DNA of 64,000 nucleotides, taken from the IMG/VR virus record IMGVR_UViG_3300046642_000296, positions 1 to 64,000 of that record; one strand, written 5' to 3'. Numbering within the stretch: the first letter of the stretch is position 1; every line of letters begins with the position of its first letter. The notes below the pieces were generated by a model. That model searched no databases. It saw nothing but the letters and a program-made list of their open reading frames with translations, and was not told the DNA's origin. The translations under genes were made by a program, and so were the position numbers. Source of the stretch: a virus. Positions 32,901 to 40,842 of this stretch are shown piece after piece.

Positions 32901-34778
32901 GTTGGCGCGAGCCTTCGCTTCCGGCGACAGGTCCGGCGTGTCGTTGACCGACTGCCTGAGTGCTTCCGCCTGGCTCGGTGCCGTGGCCTGCATGTCCTGT
33001 GCAGCCTGGGCAACCGTTTCATCGGCCACCGGCGAATCCTGCTCGTTCTGCTTCATGACTGCATCGCCACGATTGGCGAAATAGTCGGTCACCTTCGAGA
33101 CATAGGGCTTCGCCGTCTGAACCAGGGAACCCAATGCCGAGCCTGCTGCGCCAGCGAGACCCGTACCGGTTTCAGCGACAGCTGAGCCCGCATCCTTCAG
33201 GGTCGAGAGACCCGCACGGATCTGGTCGATGGCCGGGCTATTACGCGCAGCATCCACACCGGCACCGATGCCTTTGGCGGCGAGCGTAGCAGCACCGAGC
33301 GGCGCACGGATGGCTGCACCCAGCGCCACACCAGGAGCTGCCACATGGCCGGCAGCCGCCGCACCATAGAGCGCACCCTGGCCGAACTGCTGACCTACGG
33401 AGTCGAGCAGATCCTGGGCCGGATTCGATCCCTGGCTCTCAGCGTAGTTCTGCGCTACCTGGCCTGTGGCGTTCTGCGTACCCTCTTCGAGCGCTTCCTT
33501 GCCCACGTTCTGCAAGGCCGTGCGCACACCACCGAGCTTGAACGGATGGGCTTCGAACGGTGCCACCAGTGCGCCAGTGAGCACGCCGGCCGGTGCCTGC
33601 CACTTCGCAGCCGTTGCGCCTTCATTGCCGGCGAGCGTGGCCCGTGCATCTTCCGGTGTCATGCCGCCCGCCACCAGCTTATTGAAAGCTGGCGACTGCT
33701 GGGCGAGCGTAGCCGGGTCCGTGTTCATCACATCAGCGGCGGTCTGCTGGTAAGCACCCGCCCCTTCCATCGCACCGATGGCCAGCGAACCAGGGACGTA
33801 CTTCTCACCTGCCTGCACCGCGGCGTCGAGCAGCCGGGATGCGGAGTTCGTGCCGGTCGCACGGGCAATATCGGCTGACATGCCAAGACCGAGCCGGGCA
33901 GTTTCCGGCAGGATCGCCTTGCCGGTCGCACCGATCACCTTGGCGACCGGTCCCGTTGCAAGCAGCGATCCGACAGCATTCGAGGCGCCTTCTCCAAACG
34001 CTGTCGGATCTGCCACTTGATGGCCCACCGAGTCAAGGACATTACGGCCTTCACGGCGCAATGTAGCCACCACGTCATGGCTGGGAGACTTGTAGCCCAG
34101 CGCAGCATCGAGCGCATTCAGTGAAGTTTCAACACTGCCCGGACTGGCAGCCTTCTCTTTCTCGAACTGGGCCTGGTTGTCCCGGCTCGTGAGCGAGTCG
34201 AGTGCGGCCACCTGGCTGGCACTGTCCTGGGCAGTCTGCGACTTGTAGCCTTGTTGCGTGTTTTGCCAGTCACCCAGGCTCTGCGCAATCGAGGCGCCGA
34301 GCTTCGGATCGATCACATGCGCGCCCAGTGCACCGAAGGAACCAAGGGTGGAAGCGAGACCGGTACCCAGCGAGTTGGCAGAGTCACCCAGGATCTGGCC
34401 CAGATCACGCGAGCGGGCATCCTGATTGCCGACATCACGCGTGGCCGAGACATAGCGGTCCAGCATTTTCTGGCCTTCATCACCGTACTTGGCGACGAAC
34501 GACACGGGGTCCATCGTGCGCAGGTCATGTTCAACCGGACTGGCTGATGCCAGACCCGCATTGCTTTGACGGCTGGCGGCCACAGCCAGCGGGTAATACG
34601 ACTGCTGCGTGAGACCGGAGACTTTCTCGACGATCGAGGCCTGCTTGTCAGGCGTGAGGAAGGAGAGTTGCTGCTGGATCCGGGCGGAAGTCGCATCGAG
34701 CGACTGCGGAGCGTTGACCGGTGCCGGTGGTGCAGCTGCATTCGCAGCAGCGTCCAGCAGGGAATTCAGGTCTGCCAT
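23910..34778 (-). CDS. Virion RNA polymerase (vRNAP, N4 gp50-like)
   Basis: This giant protein (3,622 residues; N4 vRNAP is about 3,500) is packaged in the capsid and injected to transcribe early genes. The central region holds the single-subunit RNA polymerase motifs: motif A LEADGMTNGP (D1647), motif B RxxxKx7YG (R1757, K1761, YG 1769-1770) and motif C KIFDGMNM (D2045). This places the polymerase roughly at residues 1050-2200. The N-terminal third is Ala/Gln-rich with helices and a hydrophobic Ala/Gly region near residues 450-520, perhaps for membrane passage. The C-terminal 1,400 residues are helical and unassigned. The frame is intact. The early promoters at 60.8 and 61.8 kb are its expected targets. 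Confidence 0.96.
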   Translation of the reverse strand: MADLNSLLDAAANAAAPPAPVNAPQSLDATSARIQQQLSFLTPDKQASIVEKVSGLTQQSYYPLAVAASRQSNAGLASASPVEHDLRTMDPVSFVAKYGDEGQKMLDRYVSATRDVGNQDARSRDLGQILGDSANSLGTGLASTLGSFGALGAHVIDPKLGASIAQSLGDWQNTQQGYKSQTAQDSASQVAALDSLTSRDNQAQFEKEKAASPGSVETSLNALDAALGYKSPSHDVVATLRREGRNVLDSVGHQVADPTAFGEGASNAVGSLLATGPVAKVIGATGKAILPETARLGLGMSADIARATGTNSASRLLDAAVQAGEKYVPGSLAIGAMEGAGAYQQTAADVMNTDPATLAQQSPAFNKLVAGGMTPEDARATLAGNEGATAAKWQAPAGVLTGALVAPFEAHPFKLGGVRTALQNVGKEALEEGTQNATGQVAQNYAESQGSNPAQDLLDSVGQQFGQGALYGAAAAGHVAAPGVALGAAIRAPLGAATLAAKGIGAGVDAARNSPAIDQIRAGLSTLKDAGSAVAETGTGLAGAAGSALGSLVQTAKPYVSKVTDYFANRGDAVMKQNEQDSPVADETVAQAAQDMQATAPSQAEALRQSVNDTPDLSPEAKARANDYLDQASKITELSPEQVAQWHPAAQQAVGDATNRFTAIQNMQAYLQDTEHPEADRLAVAAQLEQEKADIGRFADANPHALDDLPQGHEARAFADDVATFAKGVESTPGMARADRAAKTLVDRAADIIKPLTEQRVQTPEGLADAKTIANLAEVAPQKLDLPSVQIALKHATSIGLNDPQRRALLAAAALLKTAQTHFDELTANGDKPLSPQDLVAKNVAVEDAANPFQKSALGHAQTIRSAYRSGDLDGARSQLLDLQKFAQSQQNKLAAINGHLATAKDGVRSTVHYETLSANADRSFGKSKEGVFVNPTSKTSVALARRVASEAKFLTDLHNHLSTAFPELNVEHLTQTPLDSRLADGSLDDVVREFKDGTRSAKSTPVQAKSQAPQQTVTPAEPKVATREAAPAPTSKPVEQAPVEVKAEVKTTEPVKADAAPVVKPEAKPAEKVGAAPVAEQKQGLAAAYPQLIEPKAGGNQFTQAFRPARGADENTPPSNVVLHEEPVQAIADSVKQAIRAMPEEFSKDVWKGYATAFRDIDRILGTLRDNLDKFLTDKRVGERFLNEEGKAAHAHRWVDGKLLNLTENVDGRLQYNEQLLQGAALAGMTWFLGSGQLGNVFDAQHASELTGVPVGAVDDTLVTRLKGSIGTTEALDSLAAKIQQYWGVRANRDAPIGYTEGIPLSMAAEVLRALQEHGLIDTDKIWVDTSENGGLIDPTKDTVESEHVKSINRILPVKLDKEDAIRKFPDLIEKSVLTKSTPTYYFDDQRPDVARRQMRNEYVKNTGDQLSALKNEQDTPHFLNPTMASLYHDMTEAVALRWFGAGDLEGRALNDNHKASLAGQNMTIRAAYREFQNLHAAIEATAQEQGVAPEDVPNHYGYNMSRVGRMQMLGKYNPQSTKLIREVMLPTRATLDLTDAKHMQAFELGLAQALGIKVHNLAYADIHSKLDGLLNGVFAPAVEHFQKWLKDEAPLATKTVEDAFTAAGQDISPLALHALTEYARFQNASAEERAKFTTTKYLEADGMTNGPVNAMALLSTGPFTADWVSNMRRGGLEIGGTAANTSSAIRSTPDGAADLYQATTDRLRSHLADLNQSLKSQGNDKVLQQQRHLMNLMDMFLPDLDIKDGKLEIGRGIAKNPLTITIYGSGANGIAAKMVGGMVDAIYERMSAAAQRMADAEEADQSVTPAEAFFPDDPLAEEKWAKFNQRINALIDSTAVYSSKKGQHYLIDTPAGENSTVSKGFTKFTFTPQELKNMSANMRTLFVDPLRGAIKDVVGDLEKSTNLIRQATQTQSIFMQHLFLQGVESALQAKEKANPDFGRDEFLSSNELNKVMESLAVFHPLVQTKDQSFFVAGSQNSGVDTTDFGRALDGSFRATAFVYGPANAGVAGIPFLNIGMGDGKMMQNLANDPRVRRTLKIFDGMNMPLDSITEQSQAANEAVLDSWRGNPMQAVSEAWGGFMKSVSSKLDLAKFIASNPELHDQLAKSLFGLGSSAKDVDVADIVSKMEATSKALQESALQIEARHNVMDRVNLSVDQMAAAGAPHVVDGKIQISGTDEEKAAQLANLYAEELEKLRAKAKTEEPVQQGVPVEQPEAAAANTQAAESADIAKQVNSLGRVDKSTGVRVLSTTAVNKIRTQAGIPEHQAAILKEIPRSLGAKGYKVISGTPEQLAKFAFNQSDTAAAFGPGVKGLTLPQSQRIYLINPSAETLTHELIHASTFETVHAFYQGSDLGANAAVVKDTIGRIETMMGQFLELDVSKESEAAQQAHADAVAAIHSVMDSSAEGKASALNEFMAWALASKDLAELGKKTVVSSLVQMAKDVFKAIRQLVYGRKQVPVTPGADMFSNLLFNSAVLMRTQPSVAQALRSTVLYQNSNYGTNPRLVELNKSFAGLLDSFSRQPMPADVASTGQAQANFAKVQAAGLALQVQAHGFPMSMQEASTFSLIAAALGTQAHIDPSSMARAQELYQHVTKNLMVEHFMKTDPQLDDPNDRYQAQQKYNMVMGDFGTSTDKAGRSSLMPVFLGLAMVNDDFRSVLQKMDLPKGEKSAAKSRLDAMLENLGMGLMGRLSDLMAGDTKSSNVRDSIDSLMRHVQDVAHDRESFMRQTWAGDAVDSLNATVVQGVERVTDKIIDSMQQVIDDPAASPLSKNLAKYAQVSARMATEKNGNKVAESVVALMNRANAWQPLHDLVYDFVGRTDENAPVYDMTKAVRAEISQDRQNYREHVPGIIADQFSRPLEDSEWSMLHRALGRTDIAALRSHFSHEDIQGMLGDAKTLDKAINDLEGKVQQADPANWNLYQKKMQQLAKFQMTGKVGTNLLRNAEAISRLFLEKSAKKTGKRDADFIRMVDHLTSLYALEQLSPTEKGMLASLVQQESAGLKFTTDYLVGQRAEEQRKAEQSPRGRINGFKGYIPEQQKTGVHLMVADDANYQALTERSYVRVADYKGSSADGLKGRMGYYFAPVSSRTLFNQGIFQNVRQSVNGVDIGSGFNNSSMIAGRITDRAEVARTALNLARGESGMEPLMPVFDEKGVPVAFERSIDPQQAQRAVSEQNLAQMIGVWRGRQVEEAKAQEFNNALIDALHARYEADIRESASNQKEYVNLSDPRELAKDPVIADAVKLMTPETRQRIKAVFGDHFYVSRDMLHDAMGYRNASVGDVFTGNSRWSPETQEYMKRVMIGMFGNKAYQYFTNAEKTLQNFIGDAKTLIVVKSVVVPVTNMLGNMLQLVGRGVPIKHIAMGAPRKIAETNFYVKGRQQQIQLEAQMRTATEDPVATRKLSAQWQSIEDSFKRLSIHPLIQAGEFTGISDASRVGSDDIALTSGKVQSYLEAQVDKLPKALQTAGRYALVTKDTALFKGLQKSVEYGDFIAKALLYDDLTKRQNKSSAYALSRVTEEFVNYDKLPGRFRGYLESMGLLWFYNFKIRAAKVAMSMVRNNPVHSLLAASVPIPHMFGSVGTPLGDNFFTKLMDGGLTHSFGVGQVFHAPMMNPWVNIFG

Positions 34779-34792
34779 TGACGGTCCCTGTA

Positions 34793-34810
34793 TAAGAGAT
34801 AAGTTTGAGG
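34793..34810 (+). promoter_or_regulatory. Middle-promoter-like element in antisense orientation
   Basis: TATAAGAGATAAGTTTGAGG carries the exact core at 34799-34810, on the plus strand, in the gap before the vRNAP start codon. Here all genes read leftward, so transcription from it would run antisense to the 675-aa virion gene. Activity is not proven. Confidence 0.5.
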
Positions 34811-34829
34811 TAGAAGTTTACGCCAGATA

Positions 34830-34859
34830 AAGAAAAAGCCCCACCATTTCTGGTGAGGC
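34830..34859 (-). terminator. Intrinsic terminator before vRNAP gene
   Basis: On the minus strand GCCTCACC pairs with GGTGGGGC (one G-U pair) around AGAAAT, followed by TTTTTCTTT. It follows the 675-aa gene and separates it from the vRNAP gene, so vRNAP levels may depend on read-through or on its own promoter. Confidence 0.85.
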
Positions 34860-34881
34860 TCTTCGTGAAGTCAGGTCAGTT

Positions 34882-36909
34882 TCAACCCGGTGCTTTGAAG
34901 CCTGCAGGGAAGTTTACAGAAGCATCGTTCACTGCGGTAGAGCGAAGCAGTGCTGCCTGTGCCATTGCTGCATCGTAGGCATCCTGGTAGCGCTGCAGAC
35001 CCGTGAACTGCGGATCACTCTTCGCCTTCTGGCGGGCATTGGCCAGTGCCGTAGCGGCCACCTGTACTGCCTGACCGGCCGCGGCAAGCTGTGCCTGCAG
35101 CTGGGCAGTATGCTGCGTCTGGTTGTACTTCAGCACACCCTTGCCGCCTGACGCCTGGCTGATTGCTGCAGTCACAGCATCATCATTGACCGAGGCACCA
35201 CTCGGCAGCGTATCCCCGAGCCAGGTGCGATCGGAGTCGATGCCGAAGTTGTGCACTGCATTCGTGATCGCAGTGACGATCTTGCCGTGCCGGTTCTGCA
35301 CATTGTTCGCCAGCAGCGTGGCGGCCGCCTTCGGGTTGATGCCCGCACCCTCCGTGATCTGATGGATCCTGGCGACGGTCTGCCCCAGATCCGCGCCCTT
35401 GAACGCAGCATTGCTGGCAATCAGGTTCGCCGCCTCATCCGTTTCCGAGGTAGTGGAGCCTGCGCCGGCAGCGATCGCCTTTTCTACTGGCGAGCTGCGG
35501 TTATAGTCAATCCGCCCCTGCATCAGGTTGTTCACATCCCCCAGTTGCGAGAGCAGCTGCGTGGCGTTGTTGCGCAGATCCTGGCCATTGGCTGCCTGCG
35601 CCGTGCCTTCCTGCTTCTGGATCAGCTGCTTCATCTGATCCCAGGAGATATTGGCGAAGGCGCCCTTCTGGTCCGCACCGGGAATGCCCTTCAGCGAAGA
35701 CCAGGTGCCCGTGAGGTCGCCGCTCTTGCGGGCATCGAAGATCGCCTTGCCAAGCTGGTCCTGCACAGCGGGCGTGAACGCCGTGCCGACCGGCAGATTG
35801 AGCTTGGCAGCAAAGTCCTTCAGCGTGTCCCGGTTGATCTGGTATGCACCGATGGGTGAGTTGCCCTTCGACTTCTGCAACTGGTCCTGCAGGCCGCCGT
35901 CCTTGGTGAGGTCGGCGATCGACATCGTGGTGATCGGCTGATCCGTCTTGCCGTAGCCGTAGGTGACGTTGTACACACCGCCATCCTTGGTTCCCGGCGT
36001 GCCGAGATCGAGTGGCGCCCCACCCATGGCGCCAACGTTGCCACCCGTCGCCGCGCTCAGTGCTGCCGTCACACCGCCTGCACCGGCTCCACTGCCTGCA
36101 CCAGCGGCCGGCACACCTGCTACCCCCGCCGCACCGGTGCCGTACTGGCGATCCAGTGCTGCGCGGACAATGGCCGATGCACCCGGCGACAGGTTGCTGA
36201 ACTCGGTGTTGAACCGGGTGCGGGCTTCGGTCTCGTCTCCCGCATGCGAGAGCGCAGACATGGCCGTCAACGCTGCCTGGGTGTCCTGATCGTTACGCTT
36301 AGCCGTCGACAGGTCAAAGGAGCGCTGACTGTTGTTGATGTTCGTGCCGGTCAGCGATGCGTCACCCTGTTCAAGACCCTGACCCTTTGCGGCAAAGGAG
36401 AGGATCTGGTCGGGTGTGAGCTTGGCAAATGCCGGATCCTGCATCGCCTGGGCGACACCGGCTTTGTCCTGCTTGCTCGCCGCCAGCGACAGCGCAGCGA
36501 TCGCCGGACTGGCTGCGGACAGCGCATCTGCCTGGCTGTTGCTGCGGGCATTGGTGATCGCCGTCTGGTCGAAGTTCTGCTTCGTCGTGGCCTCATTCAG
36601 CAGCGAACCCACCCGGTTCTGGATCGTGCCGAGTGTTGCTGCATCCACTCGCGACGGATCGACACCCCCCAGGGAGCCAAGGAGAGAACCGTTGGCCAGC
36701 GCAGCCTTCAGTGCATCCGGATCCTGGAAACGGGCCGCTGCCTGCGCCGCGGCATTGTCGGCGAGCTGCGTCTGCGCACGGCCGTAGTTGCCAAGCGCAT
36801 CGGACAGGCCATTCGTTCCATTGGTCAGCAACTGGGCGGCCGTGGCCAGCCCGTTGATGCCATCACTCATACGGGGCGAATCTACGTTTCGCCAGGTCAA
36901 TACAGCCAT
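34882..36909 (-). CDS. Internal virion protein with lytic-transglycosylase-like domain (N4 gp51 position)
   Basis: The N-terminal 300 residues are Ala/Gln-rich helices. Near the middle (roughly residues 330-440) KGNSPIGAYQINRDTLKDFA followed by QDQLGKAIF looks like the core of a lysozyme/transglycosylase-like domain of the kind that phages use to open peptidoglycan during DNA entry. The C-terminal part is again helical. It lies upstream of vRNAP in the late operon, as in N4, and both proteins are probably inside the capsid. The enzymatic role is an inference from the short motif. Confidence 0.7.
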   Translation of the reverse strand: MAVLTWRNVDSPRMSDGINGLATAAQLLTNGTNGLSDALGNYGRAQTQLADNAAAQAAARFQDPDALKAALANGSLLGSLGGVDPSRVDAATLGTIQNRVGSLLNEATTKQNFDQTAITNARSNSQADALSAASPAIAALSLAASKQDKAGVAQAMQDPAFAKLTPDQILSFAAKGQGLEQGDASLTGTNINNSQRSFDLSTAKRNDQDTQAALTAMSALSHAGDETEARTRFNTEFSNLSPGASAIVRAALDRQYGTGAAGVAGVPAAGAGSGAGAGGVTAALSAATGGNVGAMGGAPLDLGTPGTKDGGVYNVTYGYGKTDQPITTMSIADLTKDGGLQDQLQKSKGNSPIGAYQINRDTLKDFAAKLNLPVGTAFTPAVQDQLGKAIFDARKSGDLTGTWSSLKGIPGADQKGAFANISWDQMKQLIQKQEGTAQAANGQDLRNNATQLLSQLGDVNNLMQGRIDYNRSSPVEKAIAAGAGSTTSETDEAANLIASNAAFKGADLGQTVARIHQITEGAGINPKAAATLLANNVQNRHGKIVTAITNAVHNFGIDSDRTWLGDTLPSGASVNDDAVTAAISQASGGKGVLKYNQTQHTAQLQAQLAAAGQAVQVAATALANARQKAKSDPQFTGLQRYQDAYDAAMAQAALLRSTAVNDASVNFPAGFKAPG

Positions 36910-36918
36910 GATTCCCCC

Positions 36919-37365
36919 TTAAGTCGAGAGCTTGTTAGCCGCAATGTACGCATCACGCGTGGCATTCGACTGACCTTCAGTCACAGCACGGGCCGTGGCC
37001 TTGTCGGTGAGCGCCGTGTTGTAGCTCGTCACCGAATTGGCCAGGTTCGTGTTGGCCAGATTCTTCTGGAAGTTGAACTGGTCCTGTGCGAGGCCGAGTG
37101 ACTTCAATCCCGAGTAGAGGTTGGCCAGGGTTGAGAGTCCCGACAGTCCCAGCTGCATCGTGGGCACATTCAGGCCGAGACCTGAGGTGGCGCCTGCCGT
37201 CGAGCCAAGGGAAGCCGTACTCAGTCCGGAGTTCGCTCCATCAGTGGGCGAACCCAGGCCATAGCCGTTGAGCGAACTGTAGTCATACCCATTGCCGCCT
37301 ACCAGGCCAGTGGGCAGGGTGAAGTTGTACGGCGTGACGGTGCTTGCACCATAGTTGAGATCCAT
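36919..37365 (-). CDS. Small virion-associated protein, 148 aa (N4 gp52 position)
   Basis: The N-terminal half is Gly/Ser/Leu/Asn-rich, and the C-terminal half is a helical Ala/Asn/Thr-rich segment (FQKNLANTNLANSVTSYNTALTDK). Composition and position match the small structural proteins next to gp51-54 in N4-like phages. No domain is recognised. Confidence 0.6.
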   Translation of the reverse strand: MDLNYGASTVTPYNFTLPTGLVGGNGYDYSSLNGYGLGSPTDGANSGLSTASLGSTAGATSGLGLNVPTMQLGLSGLSTLANLYSGLKSLGLAQDQFNFQKNLANTNLANSVTSYNTALTDKATARAVTEGQSNATRDAYIAANKLST

Positions 37366-37378
37366 AGTGGAATCCTGA

Positions 37379-39958
37379 TCAGGTAACGAGATTCTGAGAA
37401 ATATCCAGAGTCAATGACGTAAATTCGGTGATCAGTGCGGTGTTGAGTTCCGCAATGTCGCTACCCGTCATCAGTGTTCTGTTGAGGAAGCTGTCCGGTG
37501 TTTCATAGGTATAACCCATGCCATCTGAACCAGACAGCGAAGCGGAGTCTGTGAGCTCCATCGGGTCGAACGTTGCCATGTCCGTACCAATCACAGAGGC
37601 GTACTTATCAGACACCGACTTCATCTCGGTATTGTACTGATCGAGCAGTTCAGTAGTCTGCTTAATTACGTCCTGTGTCTCTGCCCCGATGTACTCGCTG
37701 ACACCTTTGCCCACAGCCTCTGTGAGCTGGAGCAAGGTGGACGGGCTGGTGAGCTGGCTCAGTGATGTGGTCCACGTTGCCCCATTCAGCATGCTGCCGC
37801 CCACCACCATCACCACGACCGTGGCAATGGCGCCAACGATCGCACCCACCTTGTCACCGAAAATCTTCTTCGACACATAACCGATGATCTTCGAGACGAT
37901 CATGGCCGCGACCATGGTGATGGCAAAGCCAGCAACGATGGCGGCCACGCCCGATAAGCCAATAGCTGCGCCGATGCTGCCATACACGGCTGTGGCTGGC
38001 CCCGTACCTGTGCCAAAAGTGAAGTACGTGATGATGATGATGATCACGATCATCACAATCTGGAAGATCCCGGTCTGATACCACTTCTTCTTCACCACCT
38101 GGTAGCAGTTGAAGACGAGGTAAGTGCACGCTGTGGCCATCTGCGTGCTGTCCGGAAGGGACATCGCCGCAAAGATTCCCTCATGCAGCGGAATGATGAA
38201 GCCCGACTCTTCCGTGTCATTGATCGCATCAGTCAGGGCAATATCGACTGACTTGCCGCCGTAGATGTAGTTGCGATGCACGAGGCCATAGACCGTGACT
38301 GCCTTCCAGTTGTTGTCATCCACCTGCCAGTAGAGCGTGGCGTTGGCCACCTGGTAACTCGTCTGGACCGCAGCGGTATCCGGATCCTGGCTGGTTCGAA
38401 CAGTCTTCGAGAAGGTGTCGGCCCCATTGATCACCCACCAGAGGTCACCCACTGCGTGGGAGGAGTCCTTCATCCCGGCCCCGAACGAGGTCTCTATCCC
38501 GTTCCACGAGATCACCATGTCGAAGTTGATGTTCGACGTGCTGGAGGTCTTGATCTCGATCGACTGCGTGGGCAGCGTCGGATAGGCGAGCAGCGCCGGC
38601 TGGGAGGCAGAGTTTGAAGCCGATCCGCCATTGGCCAGCACCCAGGCGTTATACGCTTCCTGTGAGGCTTCGGCTGCCGCCCACTGGGTCTTGAACTGCC
38701 GGTAGGCGTGCGGCGTGAAGGATGTCGACTCCGTGATCGATTCAAAGAACGACCTGATGTACTGCTTGGCCGTCACCTCAGCCACATTGACCGACACCCC
38801 AAACACCACATAGGCGTAGTCGATATCGCCAATCGAGCTGTTGTCGTTGATCTTGTCCACCAGATCATCGAACTGTTTAGCCGTCGCCTTGTAGTAGGCC
38901 TTCTTCGCCGCAGCGTACACATCCGGCTTGTACGTGTCCGACACCATCTGGTTATCGATGCGGATAGGGATGTACGGAAAGAAGTTGCCCATCGTCGACG
39001 GGGCGTTGAACATCGCATCGAGCGTGGCGTTGCCGAAGCCAAGGGCATAAATGAACACCTGCAGCCCGCTCCGGGTCGAGTCCGTGATCTGCTGCGTGTC
39101 GAGCCGGTACCAGCGGGTGGTCACCGGAACACCGCCCACCGCAGCGATCGACTGTACCTGCGTCATCACCTGCCGCACCGAGTAGGTGCGCGCCGGATTG
39201 ACCGGATCGATCCCCATGTACGTGGTTTTCTCGTACACGGTCTGGGTGTTGATACCCGATGTCGTGACATTCGAGAGCACGAGCGTGACTGGTGTGAGCG
39301 TGTTGCTCGTGAGCGTCCAGCCACTGGTATCGGGGAAAGCGCCGGTCGCAGCAAGCGTCACCTGGCTACCCTGCACCAGGGTGCCTGCCACTGTCCCTGA
39401 GTTCAGGGTGTAGGTCGCAAAGAGGAACCGGGCATCGGCCACAAACCCGGCCGGACTGAACGCTGCCGTGGAACCATCGGCCCAGGTGATCGCGCCCAGG
39501 CCATTGAGGTAATCGCAGTGCCAGTTCGTGTCGATAAGCGTCGGGTGATTCTCCAGGATGTACTGCTCGGCCCACCAGGAAATGTCGGCATAGCCCAGAT
39601 CCGTCTCCTGGATCGAGACTGAGTAGCCATCCGGTGCACCCAGCGTAGCCAGGATCTGGTCAGCCAGCGAATCCGTGTCGATCGAATTGCCGGTGACCAG
39701 CGAGCCAGAGGTGAAACCCACCGCATCACTGTAGCCCGAGTTCGTGCCGGCCGCCCACCGGTAGAAGGTGCGCAGCGACATGCCCGGCCCACCCTGGTAG
39801 GCCGAGAGCACGGCGTCGCCAACCGAGGCTTCCCCGTCGCCAATGACCGCGGCGAGCACGGACGACTTCAGGAAGTTCGGACGGTCGTTGATGTCGCCCG
39901 CCAGGTTGTAGATGGACGATGCGACAACTGTGGTGGATCCACCCCCGAAGAAGCCCAT
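37379..39958 (-). CDS. Large virion protein with membrane segments (N4 gp53 position)
   Basis: At 859 residues, it has a beta-rich first 600 residues. Then a strongly hydrophobic region (about residues 625-740) contains a run of isoleucines, several Gly/Ala-rich spans and a VGAIVGAIATVVVMVVGG segment. Such spans in a structural protein suggest insertion into the host envelope when DNA and vRNAP are ejected. It starts three bases after the 286-aa gene. No enzymatic motif is seen. The assignment is by position and composition. Confidence 0.65.
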   Translation of the reverse strand: MGFFGGGSTTVVASSIYNLAGDINDRPNFLKSSVLAAVIGDGEASVGDAVLSAYQGGPGMSLRTFYRWAAGTNSGYSDAVGFTSGSLVTGNSIDTDSLADQILATLGAPDGYSVSIQETDLGYADISWWAEQYILENHPTLIDTNWHCDYLNGLGAITWADGSTAAFSPAGFVADARFLFATYTLNSGTVAGTLVQGSQVTLAATGAFPDTSGWTLTSNTLTPVTLVLSNVTTSGINTQTVYEKTTYMGIDPVNPARTYSVRQVMTQVQSIAAVGGVPVTTRWYRLDTQQITDSTRSGLQVFIYALGFGNATLDAMFNAPSTMGNFFPYIPIRIDNQMVSDTYKPDVYAAAKKAYYKATAKQFDDLVDKINDNSSIGDIDYAYVVFGVSVNVAEVTAKQYIRSFFESITESTSFTPHAYRQFKTQWAAAEASQEAYNAWVLANGGSASNSASQPALLAYPTLPTQSIEIKTSSTSNINFDMVISWNGIETSFGAGMKDSSHAVGDLWWVINGADTFSKTVRTSQDPDTAAVQTSYQVANATLYWQVDDNNWKAVTVYGLVHRNYIYGGKSVDIALTDAINDTEESGFIIPLHEGIFAAMSLPDSTQMATACTYLVFNCYQVVKKKWYQTGIFQIVMIVIIIIITYFTFGTGTGPATAVYGSIGAAIGLSGVAAIVAGFAITMVAAMIVSKIIGYVSKKIFGDKVGAIVGAIATVVVMVVGGSMLNGATWTTSLSQLTSPSTLLQLTEAVGKGVSEYIGAETQDVIKQTTELLDQYNTEMKSVSDKYASVIGTDMATFDPMELTDSASLSGSDGMGYTYETPDSFLNRTLMTGSDIAELNTALITEFTSLTLDISQNLVT

Positions 39959-39959
39959 A

Positions 39960-40820
39960 TCAGGTCAACCCGTTGTTGGTCTGAATCGCATTGAGCACGG
40001 TGTTGATCACATCGTTGGTGAAGGCAGTCGGTGCGGTCAGCCCTTCGTCCATCGTCTTCTGCACCGTCCACGCATCGGCATAGAGCTTGGCCGCCTTCTG
40101 CTCCGAGTCACGCTGGTAGCTCGTGACCTGCTGGGCGTAGAGCTTCTTCTGGGCGCCTACCGTGCCAACGACTGTGGTGCCATCAGAACGGGTGTCGAGC
40201 GTCTGCGAACGCTGCACTTCGACCTGTTCCTTGAGGAGAGCCAGCTGCTGTTGCGTCACCTGCAGCTGCACCGGCAGGATGTTGGCGAGCTGGTATGCGA
40301 GCTGGCCGAACTGGGCGTCTTCCGTGCCGATCTTGGCCTTGGTCAGCGCCAGGTTTGCCTTTTCCGTCTCAGCCTGCAGACGGGCGGTCGTCGCCTGATA
40401 CTTGGCGAGCGCCAGGTTCACCCGAGCCGTGACGGCCGCAATCTGTGCGTTGACCGACTGCCAGTAGGCCTGATCCCGGCCAAGCAGGTATTGCACGGCG
40501 TTCTGCATCGTGCCCTGCACCAGCGCCACGTAGGCCTTGGTGTACTCGGCGCCGGTGATACGCCCCTTGGAAAACTCTTCCTGCAGCTGGGCCTTGATGC
40601 CCTGCATCATCACGTCGAACGTGCCAGCGCCATCGACCGTACCTGTGGTGTAGTCGGCGTTCGTGAGCTTGGCGATCTCCTGATACGCCGCCGAGTCGGT
40701 GTCGGAGGCGATGTTGTAGAGGTCCGAAGTCAGGTCAACCGTATCGACCGTGATGGGTGTCGCCGCAAGCAGCAGGCTGTACGCCAGATTTGCGTCGACA
40801 TCAATTCCGTAAGTAGCCAT
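39960..40820 (-). CDS. Virion structural protein (N4 gp54-like)
   Basis: A 286-residue helical protein. Residues 100-230 are a long coiled coil rich in Ala, Gln, Lys and Glu (TARVNLALAKYQATTARLQA and similar). In N4 the 30-kDa gp54 at this position is a structural protein. A terminator lies just upstream of its start, so it may start a separate transcript that runs into gp53-gp51. Confidence 0.68.
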   Translation of the reverse strand: MATYGIDVDANLAYSLLLAATPITVDTVDLTSDLYNIASDTDSAAYQEIAKLTNADYTTGTVDGAGTFDVMMQGIKAQLQEEFSKGRITGAEYTKAYVALVQGTMQNAVQYLLGRDQAYWQSVNAQIAAVTARVNLALAKYQATTARLQAETEKANLALTKAKIGTEDAQFGQLAYQLANILPVQLQVTQQQLALLKEQVEVQRSQTLDTRSDGTTVVGTVGAQKKLYAQQVTSYQRDSEQKAAKLYADAWTVQKTMDEGLTAPTAFTNDVINTVLNAIQTNNGLT

Positions 40821-40842
40821 GTGTCTTTTCCTGGTTCAAAAC

